A DNA stretch of 47,764 nt from Parachlorella kessleri (lineage: Eukaryota > Chlorophyta > Trebouxiophyceae > Chlorellales > Chlorellaceae). The notes under the pieces were generated by a model. It worked only from the letters and a program-made list of their open reading frames with translations, ran no database searches and was not told the origin of the DNA. Numbering within the stretch: position 1 is the first letter of the stretch; every line of letters begins with the position of its first letter. Position numbers and translations under genes: made by a program. Shown one piece after another: positions 10,484-21,535 of this stretch. The stretch spans positions 1-47,764 of the forward strand of contig BBXU01002092.1 of assembly GCA_001598975.1 (NCBI GenBank), given 5' to 3'.

Positions 10484-13400
10484 TCACACAGCGTGGCACA
10501 CCCCAGCCTCAGTGTCATTCTCTGGGTCATGCACACCGTCTGCCTCTGCACCTGCCTGTCCACTCCCTCCTGGTCCCTCCCCCTCCTCTTCCTGCTGCTG
10601 CTGATGTTGCTGCTGCAGGCGGTGGTGTCGCTCTTGCTGCTGCACTTCCTGCAATGCAAGGGCCACCAAACCAGGACAGCAAGGGTGGCACTGCCGTGCA
10701 CAGATGTCTGCACCTCACACTGCACAGACATGGGCATTGGAAGCATCCCCAGGAGTGGCCTGCAAACAAAGCCTTTACATTGAACAAGAAACGAAGGTTC
10801 CTACAAAGCCAAGGTAGCTTTCCAGCCCAAAATAAGTGAGGTCTGTGGCGAGCTAAGCTGGATAATCATTGCCATAAGGAAGGAAGGCCACATCCCGGCA
10901 AGGCTGACTCCCATCCAGTTTGCACTCCATTCCTCCCAGGACTGGATCCACACCTGCCCAACCACAGCCCATGGAACGCCCAAGCTCATCCTGCCGCACC
11001 TTGGAAAACCCCAGGTAATGCACAAACTCAACATGCCGCACCTTGAAAACCCTAACCCGAACTGGGACCCCTTAGAGAGCTGCCCCTGGGCCCCACCTGC
11101 TCCATGGCCTCCAGCTGCGGCACGATCCACGCAAAGTCGGGGCGCTGGTCGGGCAGCGCGGCCCAGCAGGCGCGCATGAGCTGCGCAAAGGGCGGCGGCG
11201 TGTGCGGCGGGATGTCGGGCCGCAGCCCGCGGTTCATCACCGCAAGCGCCGCCTGCACGCCGTCCATGCCTGCAGGGGCAGGTGCAGTAGAAGCGAGTCG
11301 TGCAGGGTGAAAAGGGAGGAGTCACCTACTCCGCCGCACGCGAAATTGCTCAGCAGAACTCATGAGGTTTGCCATGCATTTCTGGCTCGACTCGGTGCAG
11401 CGCACGACCAGGGAAGATCCCATACAACAGCAGGGTGGTGTGGATTGTTGCTGCACAGGTGCAGCGAAACACTGGCAGTCAGACGGCCTGCCAACGACCC
11501 ACCCACCTGAGTAAGGCACCTGCCGCGCTGCACACTCCCACATCACCTGCAGCCATGCGGCCAGACATGCAGAGACAACGACGATGAGAGGCAGTGGCAG
11601 CACGGGCCATCTGACCAGCTGGCAGCATGGGAGCACCAAGGCAGACACGGGCAGAGGGGCAAGGAAGGCTTACAGGGCTGAATAAGTATTCCTGACAACA
11701 CTTCTGTCGCAACTTCCACAACTCCCACCACGGGAAGGACACAATGCATATCTGCCTGTGCGTGGATTCCCAACCACAGCCCCTTCCACGCCTTACCCCG
11801 CAGTTGCTGCACCGATGCCGGGCCTGACACAAGGCACACACGGGCACCAAGCATTTACCCCGCAGCTGCCGCATCAATGCCCGTGGGCCACAACTGGAAG
11901 GCACACAGGGCGCCTGGCCTACTACAATCCAAAGAGGCCCCCACCCAGCCACCCACCATGGAGAAGGAGTAGACGTCAGCCTTCTGGGAGTACTTCTGGT
12001 GGCCCAGCACCTCGGGCGCCATCCACTGGTAGGTGCCCAGCCCGCCCGTCATGGGCCCCGCCTGCTGCGCCGCGCGCGACAGCCCAAAGTCCGCCAGCTT
12101 CACGCAGCCCTCGCCGTCCAGCAGCAGGTTGCCTGCAGCACACGGGGGCAGGGACACTTTAGTGGCAGGGAACAACAACAGTTGTGCAGGGCATGGTGGG
12201 GGCCATCAAACCGAAGCCTGCCTAGGTCCTGACGCTGCCGCCGATGTGCGGCAGTCAGTGGACCGCGGATAGGCCACGCATGTGTGCAGGCAGGAGCTGT
12301 AGGTATAGCGGTTGATCTTGAAGGGGAGGACGGTCCCAGGGACAACCCAATTTTGCTGTACAGCTTCCAGGACGGCAGGCTAGCTGCTGGTCATGCGGCA
12401 GTCCATCAGAGCGCCCGTCCGCATGCAAGCTTCCCGCAGTGCCAGGCAGGCGTAGGGTTGGACCTTTGCATCCCCACCTGACTTGAGGTCCCTGTGCAGC
12501 ACGCCGCAGCTGTGCAGGAACAGCATGCCCCGCGCCACCCCCAGGCAGGTGCCCACCAGCTGGCGCCAGCTCAGCCGCACATGTGGCGAGTGCAGCAGCG
12601 CGTACAGGGACCCCCTGCACCCAAGCAAGCACCAAGCGACGCCGACGGTTGTTCTACGAGGCGTACAAGTAACATGGCACTGAAAAGCTTAGCTGGAGAC
12701 CACATGTTGGCGCGCTCAAAGCTGGGCTAGTCGCATAGCCAGGCTCGGCAGTGGCAGGAGTGGAGGTCAAATCTAACACTAGCCTCCTGCAAGGCTGCAC
12801 TCCTCTGGAGGTGCCAATTGTCCGTTCACCCATCTTTGCAAGGCTGCACGCTTGGGCCAGCACCCGCCTACCTCCGCGTCCTGCCCTTGCATTCCCTCCC
12901 AGCCCTCGGGCTGTCCACCAGCGACCCGCCACCAGCTCCAAAGTCCCCATGTGACCCCACGACATCACGCAGGCATCCCCACCGACACCACGCATCCTTC
13001 AAAATGCACAGCGCACGACCGAGCCACATGCCAACAGCCTCCCGCCCCACCGCCCCCTACCCCCCCGCTTGCTCCTTCCAAGCTGCTCACCCGCTGCAGT
13101 ACTGGGTGACGACCGCCAGGTTTGGGGGCTGGGTGCACGCGCCCACCAGGCGCACCACGTGGGGGTGGGGGCCCAGCGAGGCCAGCACACCCACCTCCCG
13201 CCGGAACTCCTCCAGGGCTGACGGCCTGCAGGAAGGGCGACAGTACAGACATGGAAAGTGCTGTCACCCGACCAGCGCATGTGACCCAGCGAGGCAAGAA
13301 CCCCCACCTCGTGGCTAAACTCCTCCAGGGATCACGGCCTGCGAGGGAGACGGGATATTACACACGGTATGCGCTGTCTGGCACCCGACCAGCGCGTTGA

Positions 13401-15059
13401 CTCAGGGCGGCCGAGCGGCCTCCGTGCCCGCCAGAGCTTCCCTGAAGAAGAGGGCTACAGCAACGGACGCCTTGGTGTGCGTGCATGGGGCTAGCCGATG
13501 GGCATGCTGCCAGGAGGCCGGCGCCGCCAGGCCAGAGCAGAAAGTGTATTATTGCGGGCAGCCCTGGCGCAGGGTGCCACACGGGGTGGTGGCAGTCCTT
13601 CCGCTCCTGCCGCCCGAGCAAACAGTCTCGCCACCACGACCAAATCGTATGCACACAAACACACCAACAAGCAACAGTTTTAAGGCCTCCTCACCAGTCT
13701 CAGCTTTATACGACCGTGGTAGCTTCTATTAAAGCACCACCGCTTCCCCACCTGGAGCAGGACTCTGGGTTGAGCAGCTTCACAGCGACCTCCTGGTCTC
13801 TCCAAGTTGCCCTGTACACCTTGGCAAAGCCGCCTTCCCCCACCAGCGGCCCCAGCACCACTTCCTCAAAGTCTATCGTGGGGCAGGCTCCCCCGACCAA
13901 CCCCAGCCCCTGCGGCCCTCGGTTGCTGCTCCTGTGCTCTGCAGCTGCCGCACCCTCCCCTGCTGCCCGCGGAGAAGGGAGCATGGGGGATGCTGGCGCT
14001 GCTGCTGCTTCTACATCAGAGGGGACCGCTGCTGAGGGCAGCGCTAGGCCGGGCAGAGGAGCTGGGAAGGGTGCTGTTCGCCATGACAGGGCAGTGTTGC
14101 CTGGAGCCTGTGGTAGGGCTAGCTGTGGGCTAGCCACCGGCGCTGACTGCTGCCGAAGTAGGCTGCTGCTGCTGCTGGCACTGCTCCCAGCGGCAATGGC
14201 GGCGGCGGGAGAAGGCAGCGCCAGGGCACCCCCTGCTGTGTGTGCTGGCAGAGCAGGGACAGAACTACCGGTTCGCCAGGGGGGGTGTTGCGAGCGAAGC
14301 TCGCCCTCAGCTGTTAAGCCCCGCGGGGACGGCTGCTGTAGCTGCATGCCTGGCTGTTGGTGGGTGTGGTGCTGGTTGCTGCTTAGGCTGCACCGTGGGG
14401 ACGAACTGTCAGGGTGGGACTGGTACCCCGCGTGTTGCTGCCTGGGCGATAAAGTATCTGCCCAGTTATTACTTCGCATGGACGGTAGCCAGTCAGCGTC
14501 TGCTGTGCTTGCTGAGGGCGCAGCGTGCGCCAGCGGCGTGTGGTGCGCATGGGGGTGATGGGGCGCGTAGGCATGCCGCTGCGAGGGGTGTTGCCAGTGG
14601 ACCTGCTTTGCGCGGATGGCGTGGACGTGGACACGCTGCGGCGAAGGGAGCGGCGCGCCCATTACCATCACCGGCACGTGTGGCGGCCCGCGCCGCTTTG
14701 CTGCAGGCCTGCGGTGCCGCTGGCCAAGGTCGTCATTCTTCTTGGCGGCCAGCTGGCCGCTGCTTCCCATCACCGCCTCCCATGCCAGTTGAAACAGCTC
14801 CAGCAAACCTGCAGCCATACCTTGGAATCATGAGAAACAAGGCAGCTAGCCGCACGCGAGTACACGTGCGGCTCAACAACCTCCACCTGCTCCCCAGAGT
14901 TTTGCACAATGAGCACTAGTAGCATCTCTAGCAGGCGAATGGTCAGACAAAACGGTAATGGTGAGCCTCACCAAGCGCAAATTGCCAGACAAGGCTAAGC
15001 AACTGGGCGGTCCATGACTCTGGGGTAACTGTCTCATCCTCCTCGTATATATCCTCCAT
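10484..15059 (-). CDS. Raf-like / TKL-family protein kinase, eight exons
   Basis: Exons in coding order: 15059-14972, 14820-13752, 13225-13091, 12614-12478, 12132-11957, 11546-11507, 11269-11097, 10648-10484, about 660 residues. The first 300 or so residues are low-complexity (His, Pro, Ser, Ala, Gln). The kinase domain begins at IDFEEVVLGPLVGEGGFAKV (glycine loop) and continues with EVAVKLLNP (ATP lysine), FRREVGVLASLG (helix C Glu), the catalytic loop HRDLKSGNLLLD split by an intron, DFGLSR, YQWMAPEV and DQRPDFAWIV. The HRD arginine makes it an RD kinase; the motifs fit plant Raf-like kinases. The last exon adds a Gln/Glu/Gly-rich tail. One exon is only 40 nt. The start is the first in-frame Met of the first recognised exon; an extra upstream exon cannot be excluded. 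Substrate and pathway are unknown. Confidence 0.85.
13170..13400 (-). repeat. Tandem duplication of ~115 bp containing an exon start; second copy decayed
   Basis: Unit 13170-13281 holds the 5' part of the kinase exon 13225-13091 plus its acceptor. Unit 13282-13399 is a diverged copy. Shared blocks are CCCAGCGAGGC, CTCCTCCAGGG, ACGGCCTGC and CACCCGACCAGCGC. On the coding strand the copy still resembles the exon (SLEEF, EVGVLASLG) but has an in-frame TGA. It lies in the intron upstream of the true exon. Confidence 0.75.
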
Positions 15060-15787
15060 AGCCTGTGCTATATGTGCTAGTAACCTGAAATCTCATCGAA
15101 GCGTCCTGCTACGCAAGCCTTGAAAAACTGCATGCAGACTACTGAGATGTAATAATTGCAGCCATAAGGAGGAATTGCCAGTGAGGCTGACAGACAAGAG
15201 TCCAGGCTGCCACGTGGATCCACGCTGGCAATGCTCAACTCAGATGGGCCCATCTGCAATTCGTGTGATTGTCATGAGGCCATGCATGCGGCATGAAATT
15301 TATGCGCACCATTTTAATTTCCATCTATGTTCCCCGTGGGTTTGGTGCTGGGAACGCAGGCTGCTAGCCAGCGAGGGAGCCAGCAAATTCCAGCAACTCG
15401 TGGCCCGGCTCGTATTAAAAAGCGAGACCGGACTGGTACTATGTCGTTCACTGGCAGAGGCTATCTATGTATCTAGTTTCGGACAGCTACTGAGGCATAA
15501 TATCCAAGGTCTGAAGGACTAACCTTGATCGAAAGCGAGTGCGCCTCCCCTTGCTTAGTGGCAGGTCTCACATCAGTATAGTCAACACAGAGGCCCTTCC
15601 AAACAGGCTACAGCGTGGCTTAGGTGCAAATGAGGTTGTGGTCAGACGTAGTGTGCCGCTGTGTACCTGGGAGCACACATAAGTGCTGCACTCAAGCTTG
15701 TGGCCGTCTACTTACTCCGACTTCCCTGCCGTGTCCCTGTACAGCATACCTAAGAATTGAGGCCTTCCACAGCTGATGCCCTGCGCC
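15060..15787. other. Region 5' of the Raf-like kinase
   Basis: Contains no gene I can support. Minus-strand sequence just upstream of 15059 could be 5' UTR or a missed first exon of the kinase. No repeat or RNA gene was recognised. Confidence 0.4.
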
Positions 15788-15792
15788 TTACA
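15788..15792 (-). terminator. Candidate polyadenylation signal (TGTAA) of the CBM20 gene
   Basis: TGTAA on the minus strand, about 475 bp after the CBM20 stop codon at 16265-16267. The intervening sequence has no other gene and is read as 3' UTR. Confidence 0.45.
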
Positions 15793-16264
15793 TTGCACTA
15801 TGCAAACGCAATCCACGGACACAGCACCCCTGTGGTCAGAAATAAAATGAGTATGCCGACACAAGCACACCTCCGCAGGATAGGATAGGCTGCACCACGC
15901 ACGCCAAATGAAATTTTTAACAAATCAAAGGAGAGCCCATCCCTTAACACTGCAGGCATTAAGGCAGAGCCAATTCTCAGGATGACAAAAAGGGTATGCG
16001 GGTTCAGACTGAATGCTTCCAAAACCGCGCGGCTGCGAAACAAGTATAATGGATGCAGCGCAGCCAAGCCAACTGTTTGCCGTAGCTATAGCAGCAACAC
16101 CGCCGTAAGCAGGGTAAGCCAAAGCGTCCCTCACAGTAGCACTTGCCCAGTACAGAGTACTCATGGGGACAGCACCGGCTAACACCTTGACACTCCCGCT
16201 GGCATTCCTACCAGTGCGTAACTCAACCTCGCAGTGTTAAGCCAGATGCACAAAGTCGAGACAG

Positions 16265-17446
16265 TCAGCGGACCAGCTCCTGCACGGCCTGCTGCACCTT
16301 TGCAAGGTATACCGCTGCCTCTTTCTCGACCACCGCCACCTGCTGTGGGGCAAGAGCGCTGCCAACCACATACGCAAACACCGCCAGGATAACCAAGCCT
16401 AGCACAACTGACCCCAACGATGTCCCACCACCAGAGTGAGCTGCTGCTTGGCTGCCAGCCTGGCCGGCGGGCGCCCCTGCTGCCCCTGCTGGGGAAGAAG
16501 CGCCAGCTGGCCGAATCTCGGGGGAGCCTGCGGCGGCCAGTGCACCCCTTGATGCAGACCCGTTGCTATTTACACCCCGGTCAGCACTTGTTGTCTGGGC
16601 TGGTGCCCCCGATCGCGCCTGGCCTGCAACTGGAGCCGCCCCTTTACCCCGTCTCGGCTCCTGCCCCGCCGCTGCTGCCATGCCTCGTGCCCCCCCTGCC
16701 GTGGCTACTCCACCTTTGGCATTGGCAGGCTTGGTGGCCTTGTCCGGCTCCACCATGACCGTGGCATAAGAGCCCCAGCCCACCGCCACCGCTACAGAGG
16801 CCACGCCGGCTTCCGGGATGTCAACCAGGTGGTTCTCCCCCGCCTCCCACTCCTCCCCGCCGACCTGGTTCTCTATCACGCGCACACACTGCACAGCACG
16901 GACAGCAGCGGTCTTGTAGGGGGCTATATGGCAGGGCACGGAAGTTGCAGTGTTCTGTCAGATGACTGACCGACCACACACGACAAGGGTTGCTAGTAGC
17001 AGTGGGGCTACAAGCACCAGCCAATGATTGCAGGCAATGCCCATGCAGCATCTACCCAAGTGGCACCTTGCTGCCGGTGCCGTCAGTGCTGCAAGACCAC
17101 TGGCGGCCTGGCGGTTGAGTATGCAGGGGGCTGAATTGCTGAGAGCCTAAACCTTGACTACCAGTGCAGGGTACCCTGCTGCCTTTGTGCAAGTGCTTCA
17201 CACCTTGAACTCTGTAGAGGTGCCTGCAGGTAACAACACCTCTGCCTGCCATACATGGTCCTCTCCCCAGGTCATCTGTGCCGCCGACTTGAGGTCCCAG
17301 GCCCCAAGAAAAGGGTGGCTTCCCACCACCACGTGGCTCTGCCCAAAAGGCAGCTCCCGCTGGAGCATGAACCTCACAGGCACCGAGCCCGGCTGGTGGG
17401 CGCTGCTGCTGTCCTGCTGCCGTTGCTGCTGCGCTGTCACCTGCAT
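16265..17446 (-). CDS. CBM20 starch-binding protein with C-terminal membrane anchor
   Basis: Two exons, 17446-17204 and 16888-16265, join in phase to about 288 residues. Residues ~20-115 form a CBM20 domain: VPVRFMLQRELPFGQSHVVV, GSHPFLGAWDLKSA, VWQAEVLLPAG, TEFKCVRV and EEWEAGENHLVDIP, with the Trp residues expected for binding starch helices. An Ala/Gly/Pro-rich linker of about 110 residues follows, then one hydrophobic helix (SVVLGLVILAVFAYVVGSAL) near residue 250 and a short amphipathic tail. There is no catalytic domain, so it probably tethers starch or glycogen-like glucan to a membrane. The ATG at 17446 follows an in-frame TAG closely. An upstream exon with a transit peptide is possible: a candidate begins with ATG at 17847 (MQSSFQQSCCKG), but its splice phase does not match. 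Compartment is therefore open. Confidence 0.8.
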
Positions 17447-18282
17447 GCCCCACAACCGCTAGCATGTCCGGCATTGTCATACGACAGGCAAGCGTAGCTT
17501 CTGCTTGGAGGCAGCAACTAACAGAGCTTGAGGGACCAAGCTTGCACCAGATGCCTTAAATTGGTGGTAGGCCAAGCCTTCCTTACCTGTTGAGCCCCTA
17601 TCCTTGCCTCGGGTGTGCGCCTGGCTGCCCCAGTTGTTCGCAACCTAGGCCGGCCTAGCCCAAAGAGTCCTGTCAGCAGTTTAAGACAAAGTGTCTGAGA
17701 CAGTCTTGCTGAACAGTCGAAGCCTGGTGCGCAGCAAGTCGTAGCTAGGAAAGGCAGCTCTCACCCACCTCTAGCTTGTTGTCGAGCATGGGCTCGGAAA
17801 GGAGGCACCGTTCCTTTGCAACAACTTTGCTGGAAGCTGGATTGCATGCTAGGTAGGCCTGTGATACTGCCACCAGGGCACACGGTTCCAGTAGTAGCCG
17901 AGCTAACCAGGCGACCTGATCTCAGACAGGGACACAGGCGCTGCTCACAGCGATCGCCACTCGTCGCTATCACTCTCGGCCAGATGGGTGCTCCTCAAGC
18001 AGGACCAAGACAACTTAGGGTCAGCCCTTCGCTTCAGCGGCCTGAGCCCCTAGGCGGATAAGTTGCTTATGTGCTAGTACCTTATTCACAGTTGCAATGC
18101 AGCTAGCAACGGGGGCGAACAGGTGTCAGCACATCATTGGATCGATTGGTCCAGCCATCCTTTGTAGCGGGTGCGCCTCCTGAGAGTTGGTCTGTCATTT
18201 ATTTGGTAGTTTCTACCATCGGGATAACAGCAAACGTCGCTTGATACATGCAAGTTTGCTACTTTGCTGCAAATTGATCACG
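17447..18282. other. Divergent intergenic region between the CBM20 and J-protein genes
   Basis: Probably holds both promoters and 5' UTRs. No regulatory motif could be assigned. An undetected first exon of the CBM20 gene may be here. Confidence 0.4.
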
Positions 18283-20299
18283 ATGCCTGCTGCTGGCTGC
18301 CTTACTTGCTCACAGCTGACCAGGTCATGGCGCAGGCAGCGAACGCTTGCTGACGCACAAGTTTTGAACACAAGACTGCATTCGCAGCCAAAGGTCCTTG
18401 GTGCACGTCCAGGCACCAGGTGCACGTCCTGGAGTCGATGGTGAGTCGGGTGCCTTCTGCCTGGGTCAGCAGTGTCCCACTGCCAGCTTGTCCACTGTGC
18501 AAGTTCTTCACTTGTGAAAGTTGTGCAGGAGGCGACAACAAGCGCGGCCAGCCTTGCTTGTAAGAGAAGGCCGACGTTGCAGACGCCTGGTAGTGTGTGC
18601 TGCTAGAGACCCGTATGACCTCCTAGGTGTCCCCCGCACAGCTGCCCTTGACGAAATCAAGCGGGCCTACCGCAAGAAAGCACTGAAGCTGCATCCGGAT
18701 GTCAACAAGGCGGTATGTCTGTGGGCGCAGAGTCTGCTTGCCAGTTATAGACTGCAAGGGGGCAGCGGGTTGTCACAGCTTGACTCGACACTACTAGGCT
18801 CGCATGCAGCTTGGCCCTGCTGTAGATGCGGAGCTGGTGTTGTTGCTAGTCAGGGATATGTCTGTATAGCTTAGGAACCTTTCCTTGCAGGCCGATGCGA
18901 AAGACCGCTTCATGGAGTGTAAAAATGCATACCAGCAGCTCTTAGATGAGAAGGAGCGCGGCAGCAGGGGTGCTTGGCCTGGCAGCGGTGGCTGGGGTGA
19001 CTGGGGCGACCTGGGGCGCAGCTATAGGCCTGGCAGCAGCAGCAGCGGCGGCAGCAGCACGGGGCCGAGGCCGCCACCTAGGCAGGAGGAGGTTTACGGA
19101 TTTGGTGAGTCCTTCTCATATGCATTCTGCACGACATGATGACACAAGCAGTGCTTGCCACGTGGCTTGCGCCGCGTGTCCTATCTAGGGGCTTGAGCAC
19201 GCTTGGCACGGTTTGTGTGATAGCAGCTGGGCACCGAGTCTGACCCGTGCACTCCTGGTGTGGTGACATCAGGTGAACTGGTTGATCTTGCGCTGGGTCT
19301 GGGCCAGGGTGCCCGCCAACAGTTTGAAAAGGCAGTGGCGGGTGTAGGTGGGTGACGGGTGGGGGCGGTGACTGTGCCTGCCGCCGTTTTGTGTATGCTC
19401 CTTAGCCTTATGCGTCTTCTGTTCGTCCTAAGGAAGAGTGCTACGCCAGTGGCTATTGCAAGATGGCTGCCGCAATCAATCAGGGCAAAGGGTCATCAGT
19501 ACTGCTTTCTATGTACGTAACAACTCAACAACAAGCTTAGGACACATTTCAACTGTTCCTTCCCCAAGCTTGGCAACTGGTGCTGGCCTCCCCTTTCTGC
19601 ATTGCCCACAGAGGACCTCATTCGCGACCTGGAAAAGGAGTTTTCTGAGTATGGCAAGGAGCGCAAGGCGGCGAAAGCAGCGGGAGGCTCGAGCTCCGGG
19701 TCGGGGACAGGCGATGGCAAGATGAAGGGGCTGTGGGAGGAGGTAGCTGACATTGGCGAGGAGTTTGTGGAGTTCCTTGAGCAGGTGTGTTGCTCTGGTT
19801 CAAGTGATCACAGCATGTGTAAGGCAAGGACTAGCAGTGTGCCTGAGACGTTTGCGTTTCTGTCAAGTTGCCAGTTCAACTTGCATCGAAGGCCTGGTCA
19901 GCTTTGGGATGACACTAAGAGAAAGCGCAGCTCCTGTTGAGAAGGGAGCCTTCGAGGGTGAAGATTGTGCACCTGTTGCCTGGAGAGCGCCTTAAGGTAG
20001 GGATACTTTGGATGCGATGCTTCCTGGAACTGCAGGAGTTGGGGCTCTCCTCCGATGATGAAGGCAAGCGTCAGGCTAAGAGCAGCAGCAAGGCTGGGGA
20101 TGCAGCAAGGACTCAAGCTAAAGAGCAGGGGCAACCACAGCAGCACCACCAGCAGCAGCAGCAGAGCAATGCAAGCCGTGGCAGCTCGGCCGACAAGCAG
20201 GGCCCCCAGCAGCCAAAAGTGCAGCCGCCAGCTCGCAGCAGAGCGGATGAGGTTGAAGATGAGTTGCAGGCTCTGAAGCGCAAGATGGGCATCAAGTAA
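18283..20299 (+). CDS. Plastid-type J-domain (DnaJ-like) protein, five exons
   Basis: Exons 18283-18440, 18529-18712, 18891-19104, 19612-19784 and 20036-20299 join in phase, about 330 residues. The N-terminus is rich in Arg, Ser, Thr and Cys with few acidic residues, like a chloroplast transit peptide. The J domain follows: [20 protein letters not shown], the HPD motif in [10 protein letters not shown], and [18 protein letters not shown]. The J domain stimulates an Hsp70 ATPase. There is no Gly/Phe or zinc-finger region. The C-terminal half ([36 protein letters not shown]) resembles a plant plastid J-protein group (Arabidopsis At5g59610 type, from memory). A Gln-rich stretch precedes a helical C-terminus ([18 protein letters not shown]). 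ATG 18283 is chosen because its exon ends at a GTGAGT donor in phase with 18529; an in-frame ATG at 18187 is an alternative. A 36-nt cassette at 19273-19308 could be an extra exon. Confidence 0.85.
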
Positions 20300-20431
20300 T
20301 GTCCGACGCTTGGTTGTGCTAGGTGCCGTCTTTCTGCTTGATTGTCCGTGTTCGTATTGGATTGCACAACAAGTCAATTATTTTATGACGAACTGGTTTT
20401 GACCTGCGGTGCAAGACTGCCAACACTAACT

Positions 20432-20436
20432 TTACA
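20432..20436 (-). terminator. Candidate polyadenylation signal (TGTAA), minus strand
   Basis: TGTAA about 180 bp after the stop codon of the Lys/Ala-rich protein gene (TAG at 20617-20619). It lies inside the likely 3' UTR of the convergent J-protein gene. Confidence 0.5.
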
Positions 20437-20604
20437 AGTTTCAGGGAGCCGCTCACGCTCTGGGTCACAGACAGGTCGCCATACTTGTCAGCTGGCTGCG
20501 TCAAGTCACTCACGGCGCTGAAAGAGAGTACAAAAGCGCAATACAAAAGGAGGACCAGCACCCAGCAAGCGCAAACTCGCAGGAGGCTGGACTGCCGCTG
20601 CTGT

Positions 20605-20609
20605 TGTAA
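20605..20609 (+). terminator. Candidate polyadenylation signal (TGTAA) of the J-protein gene
   Basis: First TGTAA seen on the plus strand after the J-protein stop (20297-20299), about 305 bp downstream. It almost touches the stop codon of the convergent gene, so the two 3' UTRs would overlap. Confidence 0.35.
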
Positions 20610-20616
20610 GAATTGC

Positions 20617-21535
20617 CTATGCTTTGGCCTTGCCGTCGGCGGGCTTGGCATCAGCGGCAGGCTTGGCATCGGGTTGTTTCTTGACGGCCTTCTGAGCCAG
20701 GTCCGGGTTCGCAGCCGCCTCCTGCGGGCAGCATATAGCCACAGCAATGGTTAGGGACCCAGTAGGGCGGGCAGGAGGACATCACGCGCATTGCGGAGCC
20801 TGCAAACAGCAAATGGCTTCAAAGCACCTGGAGGGGGCTTGTGTGCCAAACCGTCACCCAAAGAGTGCTAGTGCAACTTGCTCACTTTGGCCGCCCGTGC
20901 AGCAGCTTCAGCAGCCGAACGTTCGGCAACAGCCTTCTTGCGGGTCTGTTTTGCCTCCTCCTCCCAGCCCCACGGCACGATGTCGTTGCGCTGCTTCACC
21001 GCCTTGCCCTGACCCTGGCCCTTGCCCTGGCCCTGCAGTAGGCAGGTGCAGCAGGTGGTAGGCTTAGAATCAAGACGAGCTGAGACTTGTCCCACGAACA
21101 TTCTTCCCAGGCCCGTCAGAATTCATGAGGTGCTGTGCTCTCTTACACCACCACCAAATCTCTTCCTACACCAAGGCACCTCACTGGTCCTCACCTTCCC
21201 ACCCTGCTGGGACTTCTCTTTCATCGCAGCCTCATTGCGCTTCTTGGCATCTTTCTTCGCCGATGGCTGCAGGCACATGGCAACAACAAGGGCTCAGTTG
21301 GCAGGCAGCCACTGGACCAATCACCAAGGCAAGGCGCAGCCAAAACAGTGGGCAGAAGTCAACTGCAATAAACAAGAAACAAAAGGCACAGGGCAAAGGG
21401 CTCAGTCGGTAGCCTCTGGGCCATTGGGCCAATCACCAAGGGAAAAGCGCAGCCAAGATCAGTGGGCAGACCCCGGCTAGCAGAGCTTTCGTTAAACATG
21501 GTTGGCCAAAGACACCTCGAGGACGCGCTCACCAT
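20617..21535 (-). CDS. Small Lys/Ala-rich protein of unknown function
   Basis: Exons 21535-21533 (ATG only), 21266-21195, 21032-20886 and 20721-20617 are all in phase 0 and give 108 residues. The protein is basic: PSAKKDAKKRNEAAMKEK, a Gly/Gln/Lys stretch, then NDIVPWGWEEEAKQTRKKAV and Ala/Lys-rich repeats near the end (DAKPAADAKPADGKAKA). The Lys/Glu/Ala pattern suggests a long charged helix; the only bulky-aromatic spot is PWGWEEE. I do not recognise the family. It has no signal peptide or membrane segment, so it could be nuclear or ribosome-associated, which is a guess. Support comes from four consistent splice junctions, composition unlike the flanking DNA, and a TGTAA 180 bp downstream. 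The start is inferred: the ATG sits exactly at an exon end followed by GTGAGC. Confidence 0.65.

Noticed and set aside
15175..15522. 115-codon plus-strand open frame upstream of the Raf-like kinase
   Set aside because: No family resemblance, no splice support and no nearby signals; likely chance in GC-rich DNA.
17761..17847. Transit-peptide-like leader (ATG at 17847) as first exon of the CBM20 gene
   Set aside because: Its natural donors leave phases that do not match either acceptor before the CBM20 exon; kept only as a possibility.
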